Below are positions 22,743 through 34,378 of a stretch of 64,000 nt of DNA, in pieces. The DNA lies in NCBI GenBank assembly GCA_905250025.1, contig CAJNOJ010000022.1, positions 63,707 through 127,706 of the forward strand. Direction: 5' to 3'. A program made the position numbers and the translations under genes. Numbering within the stretch: position 1 is the stretch's first letter; each line of letters starts with the position of its first letter. A model generated the notes under the pieces. The model had not been told where the DNA came from. It ran no database searches and saw nothing but the letters and a program-made list of their open reading frames with translations. The stretch comes from Adineta ricciae. Its lineage: Eukaryota > Rotifera > Eurotatoria > Adinetida > Adinetidae.

Positions 22743-25375
22743 ATGGACGATCTCATCGTTGACGTAGAACAGCCAAACGGTGTTTATTACAAAGTGAGTA
22801 GAGATACTGCGTTTTTTCCCAGTACTCAACTTTCTCTATGTTTCTAGGCATCCGTGCTTGGTTTGGATGAATCTGGCGTCAATGTTAAATATGACCAAGA
22901 GTAAATAGAATCGACATCATTTCGAAGTGATTAACATGTTTTTTGTCTATTGTGCAGTTTCTTCCCTCCAGCAAAAATTTCATTCTCGGAAAATCGTCTA
23001 CGACTCCCATCTGAACTGATCGACCTAAAAAAATTACAACCTGGCGACCCGTGCGAAGTACGTGATTTCGAATCAGTTTTGTGTTAAAAGGATAAATCTT
23101 TCGCACATTCATTCAGGTGTTCACAAAATCGAAAGAAGATGAACCATTCGCTTGGTGGCCAGCCACTGCGAAAATGATTAAGGGTGATTTTGTTGTTGTG
23201 GATTATAAATCTGGGGCTCAAGGCACCAATCATTCGGATATTGTACCTAGTGATAAACTTCGTTGTCCAAATACAAAGTTTGTAATCCGTTTTTCTATAC
23301 GAGCAAACTCTGACGAACGTATTTTTCCCATTTCAGTCCTCCAATAACTTACTCAACGTTTAAAGTATTAGAATTACCTGTCAACAAAGATACTCAAGAC
23401 GCGTATGTATTCGGATTTCTGAAAAGTACAGGCAAACAATGATCTTCTTTCGTGTTGTAGATGTAGGAATCCAGCAAATCATAAAGATTTTAAGCGAATG
23501 TCGGGTGCTGCTGTCGTTCGATACGATGATCAGAAAGAAGCACTGATTGTTATCGTACGTCGATAAGACTTGATTTCAATTGTTTAATTTATGCTTGCGC
23601 TTTTTCAGTCAGATAATGATGCTACTCTCCGCCGTGCCCAAATCCTATCCGATATGCATTTTCGAAATTTACGTTCAAAATCTAGACTTGTACAAGAAAC
23701 AGAAAAAGTCACGAAAGAACTTGAAGTAAGTTTTTGTGTTATGTAGCCTTCGAACCAATAAGCGCTTGTGCAACTAGCTCATGAAAGTTAGCCAGGTAGA
23801 AAAATTTGTGGAAAAGTTTACTATCAAAAATGAACTCATGGGTCTTGCTATTGGTACACATCATTCAAACCTCCAAAAGGCACTAGCCGTGCCCGGTGTC
23901 ACAAATGTTGAAGTTGATAATGAAACTTACACAATAAAAGTATCTGGCGATGTAAGTAATGATTGAAATAGATTTTAATTCTCAACTGAAAAGTGACTTC
24001 TTCTATTAGACGGAAAAGGCTGTAAAGGAGGCACGTGGTTTGTTGGAATATGTTGACGATGCTGTAGCAATACCGCGAGAGCTTATTGGTAGGATTTACA
24101 CTATGAAAAAGGAATGTTCTTCTAGGAATGTTTGATCTATTTAGGAAAAGTCATTGGTAAAAAGGGACACCTTATTCAAGAAATAGTTGATAAGAGTGGA
24201 GTTATTCGAGTTAAGATCGAAGGCGATAATGAAACACCGACTACACGCGATGACAACAGTCCAAATGTAAGATTTCCCTACATAGAAATTGAAATGTTTC
24301 CAATCATCTTTCTTCGATCTGATCTTACAGGATGAAGTTCCCTTTATCTTTGTTGGTACAGTAGAAAGTGTTGCTAACGCCAAAGTATTGCTCGAATATC
24401 ATATTGCGTCTCTAAAAGTAAATTCATATTGAACATATTTTGCCGTTGATAAGTATTAATCTTGATCTGCTAAGGAATTTGATGAGCTACAAGAAAAGAG
24501 GAGTCAAGTTCACGAACAATATCGTACCATTGTTGGTCCTCAACAAGATGCCACGTCCAATTCAACTGGTAACAATCAAGGTTATCAAGGAGGACGCCAA
24601 CAGCGGTAAATCAATGTGTTGCGACGAAATTTCAACATTCCCGTATTCCATCTGTTCTAGGTATGATTCGGACAGAATGAACAATTCAGTTTCTGGACGC
24701 AACTATTATGATGGAGGTTATCCACAACAGCAACGTTATGACAACAATTCACAAGCACGCCGATCGAATAACTATCCAATGGGCAATGGTAATCGTGGAC
24801 GTCGTGGTTCGGGCGCTAATTCGTATCGAACTGGTGGACAAAATGACACCGGTAAATGAACTAATGATAGTAAGCCTATTCAATATTGGCTATTCCATTC
24901 TATAGGTTATGATGAGCGACGTCAAGATAATGACAATGAAAACACTACGCATGATGCTCAAGATAATACTGGTTAGTGAACTGATTTGAAAGCTGAATTT
25001 AAGGAAAAGATTACTTTTTTCTGTGTAGAAGGTCAACAACAGTATCACGATCAGACATCATCTCAACGTAATAATAACAACCGATACAATAATAATAATC
25101 GTGGTCATCGCGGTTACCGAGGTGGATATAATAATAGATACAACTATGAATCGAACGATTATCAAGATAATTATGGATACAGCGGTCACTCACAACAGAA
25201 TTCAACATCCAGAAAGTCTCAACAATCAACGGCATTGAATAATAATAATGATGATAACGGAACGGATTCCAACGCTACATCAACATCGGAGACAACTAAT
25301 GGCAGTCGCAATTATAATGATGCACCAAAACGGCAACGAACACCTAGACAACCGCATAGTAACGGTGTTCAATGA
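22743..25375 (+). CDS. FMR1: FMR1/FXR family RNA-binding protein
   Basis: Fifteen exons: 22743-22793, 22848-22900, 22958-23057, 23117-23277, 23337-23402, 23461-23554, 23609-23725, 23778-23951, 24010-24088, 24145-24266, 24331-24417, 24475-24605, 24661-24851, 24906-24971, 25029-25375 (612 residues; human FMRP 632). Two N-terminal Agenet/Tudor modules (residues 1-120, with FFPPAKISF and PFAWWPA) come first, then the FMRP-specific NPPITYSTF segment and [11 protein letters not shown]1 follows at about 225-275, then KH2 ([20 protein letters not shown]). KH2 keeps the Ile equivalent to human I304. The C-terminal third is a disordered Asn/Gln/Arg/Gly/Tyr-rich region ([16 protein letters not shown]), acting as the RGG-type RNA-binding tail, and ends SNGVQ like vertebrate NGVP. 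FMRP represses translation of neuronal and germline mRNAs in cytoplasmic granules. KH1 has GTHH in place of GTHG, see findings. Confidence 0.95.
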
Positions 25376-28030
25376 AGAACAGTAGACAGAGATGGCAAGA
25401 CCACATCGGCAACATGGTTTCAATCGATTTTTTGTCTTTTATATTTCTGTTTTTTTCTCTTTGTTTGTTTATTTCTAAGCTATTACTCTATTCACGAGAA
25501 AAGCACAATAAACTTACGTTTCTCTCAAACAAAAAGCCAAATTATACGCACGTCTTTTCATTTTATTATCATTATTACTGTTATTGTTACCTGTTCTGAT
25601 GAGTTTATGTACTTAAATAGTTCATCTTTCGTTTTGATTTTCTGGTTGCTGCTTTGTTACTTTTATTATATTCGTCCTTCTTCTTCGCGTATGCACTCTA
25701 GGGTGGATCTTGAAGATCGGTAACTCGTGCGAGATGAGTAGGAAATCGAATGTCGAAAGAAATACATGTTTATTCAAGATGAATTTTTCAACACGTTATT
25801 TATTTGTCTTCCAGCAACCCCAAAACTTGCTTATGACATATTGTTTTGCTCACAATAGCGGTTTTTCTTCTTCTGCTGCTTCTTCTTTTGTGATCCTTAC
25901 ACTTTTTCTTTCGTTTGACGTGTGGATTTCTTGTCCAGTTTCTCTCCTGGTTACCATAAATCCAACTCGTTTTGTCTCGTTTCTTTCATGCTCATTGATG
26001 ACGTTAATCATGTGTGAGTGATTTTGTCTATTTGTCTTTTTTCATGTGTTTTTTTTTCTATTTGTTTTGCTACTAATTTTTGTTTCTTTATATTGCACAA
26101 GCGAACAACACGCATCGTCACATATATGAGAATCTTGAAGTCTTTTTGTTGTGTTTGTTTTCTTTTTTTCGGTTGTTTTTGTTTTTCTTTTGCGTTGATT
26201 TCATTACACTTTTTTGCTAAAAAACACAAGTATTAAAGTATATATGATGGTGACACGAGATTAATAATCTTCTATGCATTCAATTGGAGACGCATGTCCC
26301 TCAGGCCTGCCGTCCGTATCCCATTTGGGGGTATAGTACCACATCTCGACCTCAGGTACTCCAGAGCAATTTGTACCGGTTACGGTACACATTTTGTAGT
26401 CCATTTGAATCCTTTTTACTTTGAATTGCCTATATATTCTCTTTTAACAGAATTTAGAAAAACGGCTTCTGTGTTGACAGGAAAACTATTTTTTCTAAGA
26501 AGATTCAGAACGGTGCATAAGCTTAATAACAGTCTCTGGACTAATTCTCATTCAAGAAAATGATTTAGATCCTGAAAATTTTATCAACTTTTCCATATGA
26601 CACCTTTTGTTATAGAAATCGTTTGAAAATGACAAAATTTTGATGAATTTTTTATCACTACAAACACTATGCCAGCTCTCGTATGAAATTCTCTGAACTG
26701 GCTTGAAGTATATGACGTACAACAAGACTCACACTACTTAGTCTCTGTAGCGTGTATCGTTTTTAACACACCGATTGCTTTTTATTTAGTGAAGAAATCT
26801 TTTTTGAAAATCGTCTGAGGTCTGAACCAGTAATTTACGAAGGGAGGACATTGTAGAACATATTTTTGTGTAATGAAAGGCAAACGTGAACTTTTTCACC
26901 AAACGAGACAGTTTTTGTAACGATATTTTACAACATATATATTAATGCTTTTATTCAATCAATTAAGAGAGAAGCGCTACGTGACGTGACGTATCCTCAC
27001 CTTCGATGCCTTAAACGAAAACGTTCCTGAGGCAGATGTTGTACATAAAGGGGAAAAGAACAGAAAAACCATGTATATATTACTCTACAGAAAGAATTAC
27101 ATTTTACAGAAAAAGATCAAGTACACTAGGCCACGGCAGTAAATATGACACAACAATATATTAATAGAAGACGAAGTAGAGAAATGATGGCGATAAGGAG
27201 GAGGAAAAGAGGCAGGAACATTGCCTTTCTTCTTATAGTAAATGCAAGGTTACAGATCATCTACAGGTAAGACCCTATCAGAGCTAACACAATACTAAAC
27301 ATGCCGGTGAAAAACTAAAGATATAACCAGATGACAAGAAGAGTAAATCAACATTGAGAGAGAAGAAAATAAAGAAAAGTACATCTAATACAATATTTTA
27401 CAATATCGGCCTTAGCTTTGGAAAAATTCATGTAACCCATTTCGGACCTTGTGAGATGGCAGCGTTGATGTTCCTGCACAAAGAGTAATCTTTTGATAGA
27501 GTTCAGTTCAGAAAAACATTCGGAATAGATTTTCCTTTGATCCTTAAAGATTGAAGTGCTGTTAAAATCAGGCATCCTTTTCCGTTGAATAGCCCAACGG
27601 ACAGACGGATTTAGAGTTGAGCGCACATATAGAAATGTGTTCTGATTAAATGCAATGTTCCTATTTGATTATGTAAATAACATTCTCAGTTGCTAGAAAT
27701 TTCAAAAATTCAACGCACACTTTTCCTTCAATGATTGATAATCCTAAATGGAACATTGTCCGTGTAAGCGTATCATCTCACGTGATTTTATTAAAGAAAA
27801 AAGAATCGAACGAAATGCTTGTTGGAGATAATGCATTGTCCAGACAAAAAAATGTTAGTTTGTTGATTCTTATGACGAATGTTATTTTCATCTACATGCG
27901 TATATATATATATACACATAAGTGTGAGATTCGGAGAGGAAGAGCAGAAAAGAGTAACATACATCAGATTACTTTCAAGTTCGAATAATTCAAGTTAGTA
28001 TCGACAAAAATCGATCTGTTTTACTAAACG
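25376..28030. other. 2.65-kb spacer, no gene seen
   Basis: Probable FMR1 3' UTR (AATAAA near 25507), then AT-rich DNA. Short frames (plus 26018-26236, plus 26294-26563, minus 27348-27626) lack splice partners or recognisable domains. A small imperfect palindrome, gtaccg/cggtac, lies at 26373-26388. Confidence 0.55.
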
Positions 28031-28317
28031 ATGAGTGGAAGTGTTAACGGTGGTGATCCATGCACTTACAAAAGTAAGTCAAACAAAACGAAAGGAAGAA
28101 TATCTGGCATGGTATTGTAATTCTAGAAGTTGAAGATGGTCATAATAGTCATAGTGATTATCAGAGTCAATCACATGGAAATATCTCATTGACTACTGCG
28201 GTAAATTCGACTGGTACCAATTCTTCTACGAGTAATTCACACGAACAAAATTCATCAACACTATGGAATACGACTAATGACTCGGAATCGGTGAACAAAT
28301 ATGGAAAAACATCTTGA
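28031..28317 (+). CDS. small Ser/Asn-rich protein, two exons, 77 aa
   Basis: Exons 28031-28073 and 28127-28317 with consensus ends (a|gtaagt ... ttctag|) and matching phase, giving 77 residues. The product begins MSGSVNGGDPCTYKKVEDGH and continues as a Ser/Asn/Thr-rich, low-complexity, hydrophilic chain with one Trp; no membrane segment, no recognised domain. The intron (53 nt) is typical of the window. It could be a short secreted or regulatory peptide precursor, but no signal peptide is seen. It could also be spurious, since low-complexity frames arise easily. Confidence 0.4.
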
Positions 28318-29272
28318 TATCTATCCATTTGTGGTTAATTGTATTCAAGCGAAGAACAGTTCCGTTGGTGGAGGGTTGCGAACTCGAGCCAGCTAACTTT
28401 CTATTTTTCTACTGTCGAAGTTCATAATTATTCATTATCATTGTTGTTCTTTGCAAATATTTTTTGTAATTAATATAGAAAATCCAAGATGTATCCACAT
28501 AAGTGTGGTATTTTCTTTAGAAAGTCTACGTCTTATGAATCTTGATTGGTGCACTAATCTCAGCATATACTATTAATTTAATCCAGTATATCGAAATCCT
28601 AGCTTTCCTCAAGATACCATTGCCAATGCGAAGTAGCTCTTTTATTAGAAAATACAAACCATGTGGAATATGAAACCAGAGCATTCTACGATTGTGGGTG
28701 GAACAGAGGAGAGAACTAATATGTGATATTTTAGAATTGAAATATTTATAACAAGAGGAAAAATGATTTATGATAAGTAAAACATACTGGACTAAAATAG
28801 CATGTGAATTTTTGCAAACAAATAGTTGAGTAGCATCGAGAAATCGTTCGTTTTGGAGTAGCCAAACGCTATGTTTAGCTGTGGAAAATTTTGCTACTGC
28901 ACGTGAATACACACGTTACAAAGCGAATATTCTAATCATGCATCTGATTTATGACAAAATGAATCCTCGTTTTTTTTCTATCTATCATGAAATGCATCGA
29001 TACATGTGTAAGTGTAATATTATAACCGAAGAACAACATTATATTTCAGCATATTCATTGAATGATTTATATGAAGGCAAAGTGTACCGAGTCGTTGACT
29101 GAGACTTTATGTATAAGAAAAGAAAACGAACAAACAAGTAATAGACGTGACGAAGAGGAAAAACAAAAATCATCATCTTTTGCTTCTATACACGAAAAAA
29201 AAAACAAATTGTTTCATACACACACGCACACAGACATAGATATATTCACGTATAAGCTTATTTGCTTTCTGA
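28318..29272. other. spacer between the 77-aa gene and SNRNP70
   Basis: AT-rich; a minus frame at 28526-28912 (128 codons) lacks domain or splice support. Includes the SNRNP70 3' UTR at its right end. Confidence 0.55.
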
Positions 29273-31753
29273 TTAATAAGCATCGTCTATTCCAAGTGTA
29301 TCATGCGGCCCGTTGCCGTTATTATGCGTTTCATTCTCACCGCGATTGTTACCCGTTCGCCGACCACGATCACGGTCACGTGAACGACGTCTTGAAGAAT
29401 CTTGACGATCTCGTGATGAACGGCGATCAGAACGGCGTTCATTTGAACGTGAACGAGTTCGACCTGAAGATAAAAGAACAAAGATGAATGTACAGTTTGA
29501 TTTCTAGCAGAACTATCATCGAATACATACGGCGTTTATGTTCGCGACTTCGACTTCGTCGGCGATCTACAATACAGCAAAAATAATTCGCAAAGTATGA
29601 TTTTAACAAAGCTTACCTCGAGATCTTGATCGTCGTTTTCGATCGCGTGATGCAGATCGGCGTCGTTCGTCACCTCCGGCACGTTTGCCGCCAGGCGGAC
29701 CACCACGACGTGTTGAGCCGAGACCGCCGCCTAAAAAATCACGTCATTCGTAGTTCGTTATGAAAATCTACGTGTTCAAAGAATACGCACCTAATCGTCT
29801 TGGTCGCCAACCTTTGACTGTTCGACCTCGTTCAACGTCCACAACAACACGTCGGCCATCAATTTTGCGTCCATCCGCTCGTTTGTATGCCGCTGAAAAT
29901 GAAGTGCTTACCGTCAACACAATAAAATCTCATCGACCATTTGACCATGTTCTTTTTTTTTCTTACCGAAATTCAACTTACCCTCATTGCTAAGCTTATC
30001 AATAGACTGTTTCTTTTTGGTTTTCGAAAGGAAGAAGAGATCGCAGAGATAGAGACTCTGATCAACTTACAAATTTTGACAGACTTTTTTAAGTTAATAC
30101 AGAATGGGATGGAAATGTAGTGAAAAATACAAATTGTAAAAGAGAGATAAATCCGAATATGCTTCTCACCTGTATGTCATTGATTTATTACCTTTTTTTG
30201 AAGGGTTTTTATTCGGTGAACATACTCTGCAAACGTGTTTCAAGCTTACCTATGTCTTTGTCTTTCTTACCCGATATAGATATAAATACAAACCTCGAAT
30301 GAGTTTTCTGCTTTTTTTATATGGAAAGATGCGCTTGGCGCTGAGCAGTTTTCCATGGGAAAAGAAGTCCAATATACCTGTCTGATCCTTCCATAGTTTA
30401 TATGTAGATTTATACGTACACATATGGCTTTTTTTTCAGCAAAACAACTGAGTGTGTCNTTTCAAGCTTACCTATGTCTTTGTCTTTCTTACCCGATATA
30501 GATATAAATACAAACCTCGAATGAGTTTTCTGCTTTTTTTATATGGAAAGATGCGCTTGGCGCTGAGCAGTTTTCCATGGGAAAAGAAGTCCAATATACC
30601 TGTCTGATCCTTCCATAGTTTATATGTAGATTTATACGTACACATATGGCTTTTTTTTCAGCAAAACAACTGAGTGTGTCTCACACGCATCGGTGCTGTT
30701 GCGTGTCTAGAAGACAAACAGGCAACGGACAATAGCCTCGAAAGAAATGGGACGAATGAAAACGAAATCTGGCAATTACTCTACGGCGAGTGGGAAGATG
30801 TCATCAAACAAACCTGTGCGTAACTTCATATGTAAAACAGACAGGGTAGGCCAGTCTCATTCCTTTGAATATTTACGAAAAGAAAACTATTTTCTTGAGA
30901 AAAAAACCGAATGAAATATCCTCGTCTCATAATTAATTCTTTTATTCGAGAAATAAAGCGAAGGAAGTGTTTTCCCCAATCACCTACCGTGCATATCAGC
31001 TTCTTTTTCATATTCAATAAATGCATAACCACGTGGTTTGCCCGTTTGTATATCATGAACTAAATTTATCTGAAATAACACATACAATGATTATGCTTTC
31101 TTCTTTCGATCAGCATCATTTCGAGGGAAAAAAAACTTACACTTTTAATCTTGCCATAGACTTCGAATTCGCGTTTTAATTTCATTTCTGATGTGTCGTA
31201 ATTCTGAAGAAAAAAAAAGCAGATATAGTAAGTTCATAAAATTCTCTGCTTATGGATTCTTACTAATCTGGCAACGAATAACGTTTTGTATGGATCTGCA
31301 GTTGCTTTCTCATTACTATTTGGATCCCCTAAACAGTTCAAAAGAACGAGTCTATCGTTTCGCTGGTATTTTTTGTAACAAATATCTTACATAAAGCTGC
31401 GTCTTGTTCGAGTTTCTCAGCTGCTTTTTCCATTTTTTCTCGAGCCTAGAATATGAAAAATGAACCAATTGCAATTAAACATTCTTCAATTTACTTTTCG
31501 GGCAATCTTTTCTTCTTTTGTTTCAATTCTCGTCGGTGGCGGCGTTTCATATGCTTCCTAAATAACAAAAATATCAATTCACATAGTCTATTCGTTCAAT
31601 TTTATTTACTTCAAATATATTCATAAAATCTGATAAACCTCCATACGGTAAGCGTTTCTTTTCGTGTGGCAGTTTGTCCGTCGGCGGTAGAAATGGAATT
31701 GCCTCACGCGGTGTGAATAATGCCAGAAGATTTGGAGGCAGAAATTGTGTCAT
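29273..31753 (-). CDS. SNRNP70: U1 snRNP 70 kDa protein (U1-70K), with an apparent frameshift
   Basis: Ten exons on the minus strand: 31610-31753, 31495-31557, 31391-31445, 31264-31328, 31141-31203, 30988-31069, 29791-29892, 29617-29731, 29531-29566, 29273-29463. It starts [13 protein letters not shown], the invariant U1-70K N-terminus, then EKLPHEK-like and [13 protein letters not shown] segments. One RRM follows (RNP2 TLFVARLNYD, RNP1 [10 protein letters not shown]), then [22 protein letters not shown]. The C-terminal RS/RD-rich tail is short ([20 protein letters not shown]) and ends IDDAY. U1-70K binds stem-loop I of U1 snRNA and bridges to SR proteins at 5' splice sites. The exon sum is 916 nt, one base too many: exon 29617-29731 changes frame near 29700-29702 and would stop early. 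The intron 29893-30987 holds an N and a 221-bp duplication. Confidence 0.92.
30238..30680. repeat. perfect 221-bp direct duplication flanking a single N (likely assembly join)
   Basis: Bases 30238-30458 are repeated identically at 30460-30680, separated only by N at 30459. Both copies begin tttcaagcttacc and end ctgagtgtgtc. Perfect identity broken exactly at an ambiguous base is the signature of two overlapping contigs placed end to end, not of a biological repeat. The block lies inside SNRNP70 intron 6, so the true intron is probably about 870 nt. Confidence 0.9.
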
Positions 31754-31781
31754 TATTCGACAAATTAAACAAAGTACAAAT

Positions 31782-31856
31782 CTAGAAAAGATCAACAGAA
31801 TCAATAGTGTGATTTTTCTCTTTTATAAACTGTTGTTGCTATTGAATCTTTTTATT
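31782..31856 (-). promoter_or_regulatory. poly(A) signal and AG acceptor between RPS18 and SNRNP70
   Basis: On the minus strand AATAAA (31851-31856) is followed by a pyrimidine-rich acceptor gatcttttctag (AG at 31782-31783), 28 nt before the SNRNP70 start. The whole RPS18-SNRNP70 gap is 159 nt. Candidate trans-splice site; inference. Confidence 0.45.
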
Positions 31857-31912
31857 TCTTGTTCTCATCATTGTGATAATAAAAAGAAAAACAAACAAAC
31901 AATAGATATTGT

Positions 31913-32380
31913 TTACGCTTTCTTTTTCGAGACACCAACAGTGCGACCACGTCGGCCAGTTGTTTTTGTGTGTTGACCACGTACACGTAAATTCCAATAG
32001 TGACGAAGACCACGGTGAACACGGATCTTTTTCATGCGTTCTAAATCATCACGAACTTTGGTATCAAGATTGTTCGATGTAACTTGAGAGAATTTGCCAT
32101 CTTTAATATCTTTTTGTCTGTTGAGAAACCAATCTGGAATCTTATATTGACGTGGATTACCGATAATCGTGATGACACGTTCAACTTCTTCTTCGGTCAA
32201 TTCACCGGCACGTTTTGTGGCGTCAACATCGGCCTTACGAATGACAACATGAGCAAAACGACGACCAACACCTTTGATGGCTGTTAAAGCATATCCAACT
32301 TTTCGTCGACCATCAATATTGGTGTTTAAAACACGAAGAATGTGTTGAAATTTTTCGGGTTGAATCAATGGGGATGTCAT
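31913..32380 (-). CDS. RPS18: 40S ribosomal protein S18 (uS13)
   Basis: Single exon of 155 codons, family length about 152. Conserved throughout: IPEKF-like N-terminus, [43 protein letters not shown], the Lys/Arg-rich [20 protein letters not shown] and [15 protein letters not shown] at the C-terminus. uS13 sits in the head of the small subunit and contacts tRNA and the B1 intersubunit bridges. An acceptor-like ctttttttag (AG at 32416-32417 on the minus strand) lies 35 nt upstream of the ATG. SNRNP70 follows 159 nt downstream on the same strand. Confidence 0.98.
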   Translation of the reverse strand: MTSPLIQPEKFQHILRVLNTNIDGRRKVGYALTAIKGVGRRFAHVVIRKADVDATKRAGELTEEEVERVITIIGNPRQYKIPDWFLNRQKDIKDGKFSQVTSNNLDTKVRDDLERMKKIRVHRGLRHYWNLRVRGQHTKTTGRRGRTVGVSKKKA

Positions 32381-32917
32381 TTTTCCTTTTCAGAGATGTT
32401 TTTCCGTTTAAATATCTAAAAAAAGCAACGAAATGACTTTCATAATGATTTTATACATGTACGATTATGTAGCAAGATTGTAATGAACAAGAGAGAAAGA
32501 ATCAATGAAAATGAAGATGGAAAAATAAACAAGTAAACAAAGATGTGAAATTTTTTTGTCGACTGCGAACGAATGGACAGTTCTTTTCAAGAATTGAAAA
32601 AGAAAACTATTTTTTATATTTTCTAGTGAATATTTTTTTTGAAAGAATATTTATTGAAACAAAGTGCATTAGTGTGTAAGTGCATTTCAGTGGAGGCATT
32701 GCTATGTAAGGCGGTACAGACATGGTAGATGTTCATTCATTATGAAAATCCTGTTTTCCTGCCTTCTAATTAAATATACACGGATCATAAATGACAACTA
32801 GTTTATTACGCTAGTTATTGTATTAATATGATGCTCAAAGGAATAAAATGATTTTATTTTTTGCTATGCATTTCTTTCTGAACATGCAAATAGATTTTGT
32901 ATTGCGTGTTTTTCTAG
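32381..32917. promoter_or_regulatory. divergent promoter region, RPS18 (-) and WDR54 (+)
   Basis: The only 537 nt between two divergent genes. AT-rich with several poly-T tracts and no evident TATA box. Both ends carry AG acceptors close to the start codons, so mature 5' ends may be formed by splicing. Confidence 0.55.
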
Positions 32918-34378
32918 ATGCCTCTCTCATATAAAAAAGCACCACAAACCACCTCCGTCAAATGGAGTGCATCGCATTTAAGTAGTAATTTAACAATCAA
33001 TCGTGCTTCGGAGACACGTCGCGCGACAATGTATGGTGTCGCACATAAAAGTGGCTTTACCATGGTAAATTTTAACACATTGAACGTCAGCAAGAAGATG
33101 TGTGTATTGTAGGTTACTGTTTCTGAGGACGGTACTAAACAAATCCAGGGCCAAGTTATATGTCGACCCGTAGGTCATAATAGTGCTCTGGCATCGGAAA
33201 GCGATGCTCGGTTTATTCCATATATCGTTCAGGTGAGTGATTTTTAGTCTATCAGAAAAAAGGTTTTCTAATTGTGAGCTTGTTATAGGCTGTATTCGTT
33301 AACTTACCTATCAGAAATATTCTTGTTCTGGCTTGTACAAAAAGTATTCAGGTAACAATGATCCGGTCTTTCAGGAATTTTCTTATTGCTTTTCTCCGGT
33401 TTCTACAGATCTATGAGTTAGACGGTACAACAAATTTACACACACATGTTCTCGATAAAAATCATCCAAATCGAACTGGTACGTATGCAAACTGAAGACT
33501 TCATTTCGGGCTATCTTATCTGACTATAGAATCATCAATCTACGCTCGAGGAATCGCTGGTGTCGGTCAGAATCTATTATGCGTTGGTAAATGAAAATTC
33601 AGAATTGTAACAATTCATCTGCACTCATTTTCTCTCATAGGTAATCATCTAGGCGAAGTACTTGTATTCAATATTCCACAAAAAGGACCAACCATCACAT
33701 TAAAAGAGACGATAACCGGTATGAGCATCGAATTGTATTTCATAAACAAGAAAAAAATCGATTGTTTCATTTAGGTCATCAGTTTGGTATAACAAGTTTA
33801 GTATCGAATGCTAATTTGTTAATATCGAGCGATACAAGTGGCTTCATACTGATTTGGAATGTTCGGACAATGTCACAAATAAATGTCATTCAACCGGTTG
33901 ACGAGAGTGGGGTTACAGCACTATCGATATGGAATAATTGTATTGCAGCTAGTTATGCAAATGGAATGATTCGATTTTTTGATCCGGAAAATGGTAAGAA
34001 ACATCGATCATTGTCGACCGTTAATGTGTATATACTTTAAATAGCTCAAATCTGTGGCTCTATTGCGGCACACGCTCGATGCATCAATGCAATTGATTGT
34101 AATGAACGAGGTTTACTCGCATCTGTTGGCGATGACTGTTATGTACGTGTTTGGAAGTTAACCGGTGATGGCGAAAATTTACAAGTATGATTTCGAGCTT
34201 GAAATAATAAAACAAATGGAATCGTTTTATTCACTTTTAAATTTAGATTACTCATGAATGTAATCAACATATTGAAAATCAGCAATTAGTAGGTGTGAAA
34301 TTTTTAAATTTATCACGGTCAGATATAGCTATCTCATCGTATGATTCAAGTGAAGTCATCCTTCTTCGTGCAATGTAA
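32918..34378 (+). CDS. WDR54: WDR54, WD repeat protein 54
   Basis: Nine exons: 32918-33064, 33113-33232, 33289-33351, 33409-33478, 33530-33586, 33641-33718, 33775-33993, 34045-34184, 34247-34378 (341 residues; human about 334). Diagnostic segments are IYARGIAGVGQNLLCVG, VLVFNIPQKGP, GHQFGITSL, AASYANGMIRFFDPE, AHARCINAIDCNERG and DDCYVRVWKL. The ATG follows the acceptor tttttctag directly, suggesting a leader joined at the start codon. WDR54 is a WD40 propeller protein linked in mammals to ERK signalling and receptor crosslinking; its core role is poorly known. A 29-nt copy of its last exon occurs 800 nt downstream. Confidence 0.92.

Noticed and set aside
26018..26236. Small plus-strand ORF after FMR1
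   Set aside because: Phe/Cys/Leu-rich product of a poly-T region with an equally long antisense frame.
29287..29481. Minus-strand frame over the SNRNP70 last exon
   Set aside because: Shadow frame; the RS-rich frame of 29273-29463 is the real one.
29701..29703. 31-nt intron as explanation for the SNRNP70 frameshift
   Set aside because: It would be GC-rich, lack a pyrimidine tract and be much shorter than any other intron here; a one-base error is simpler.
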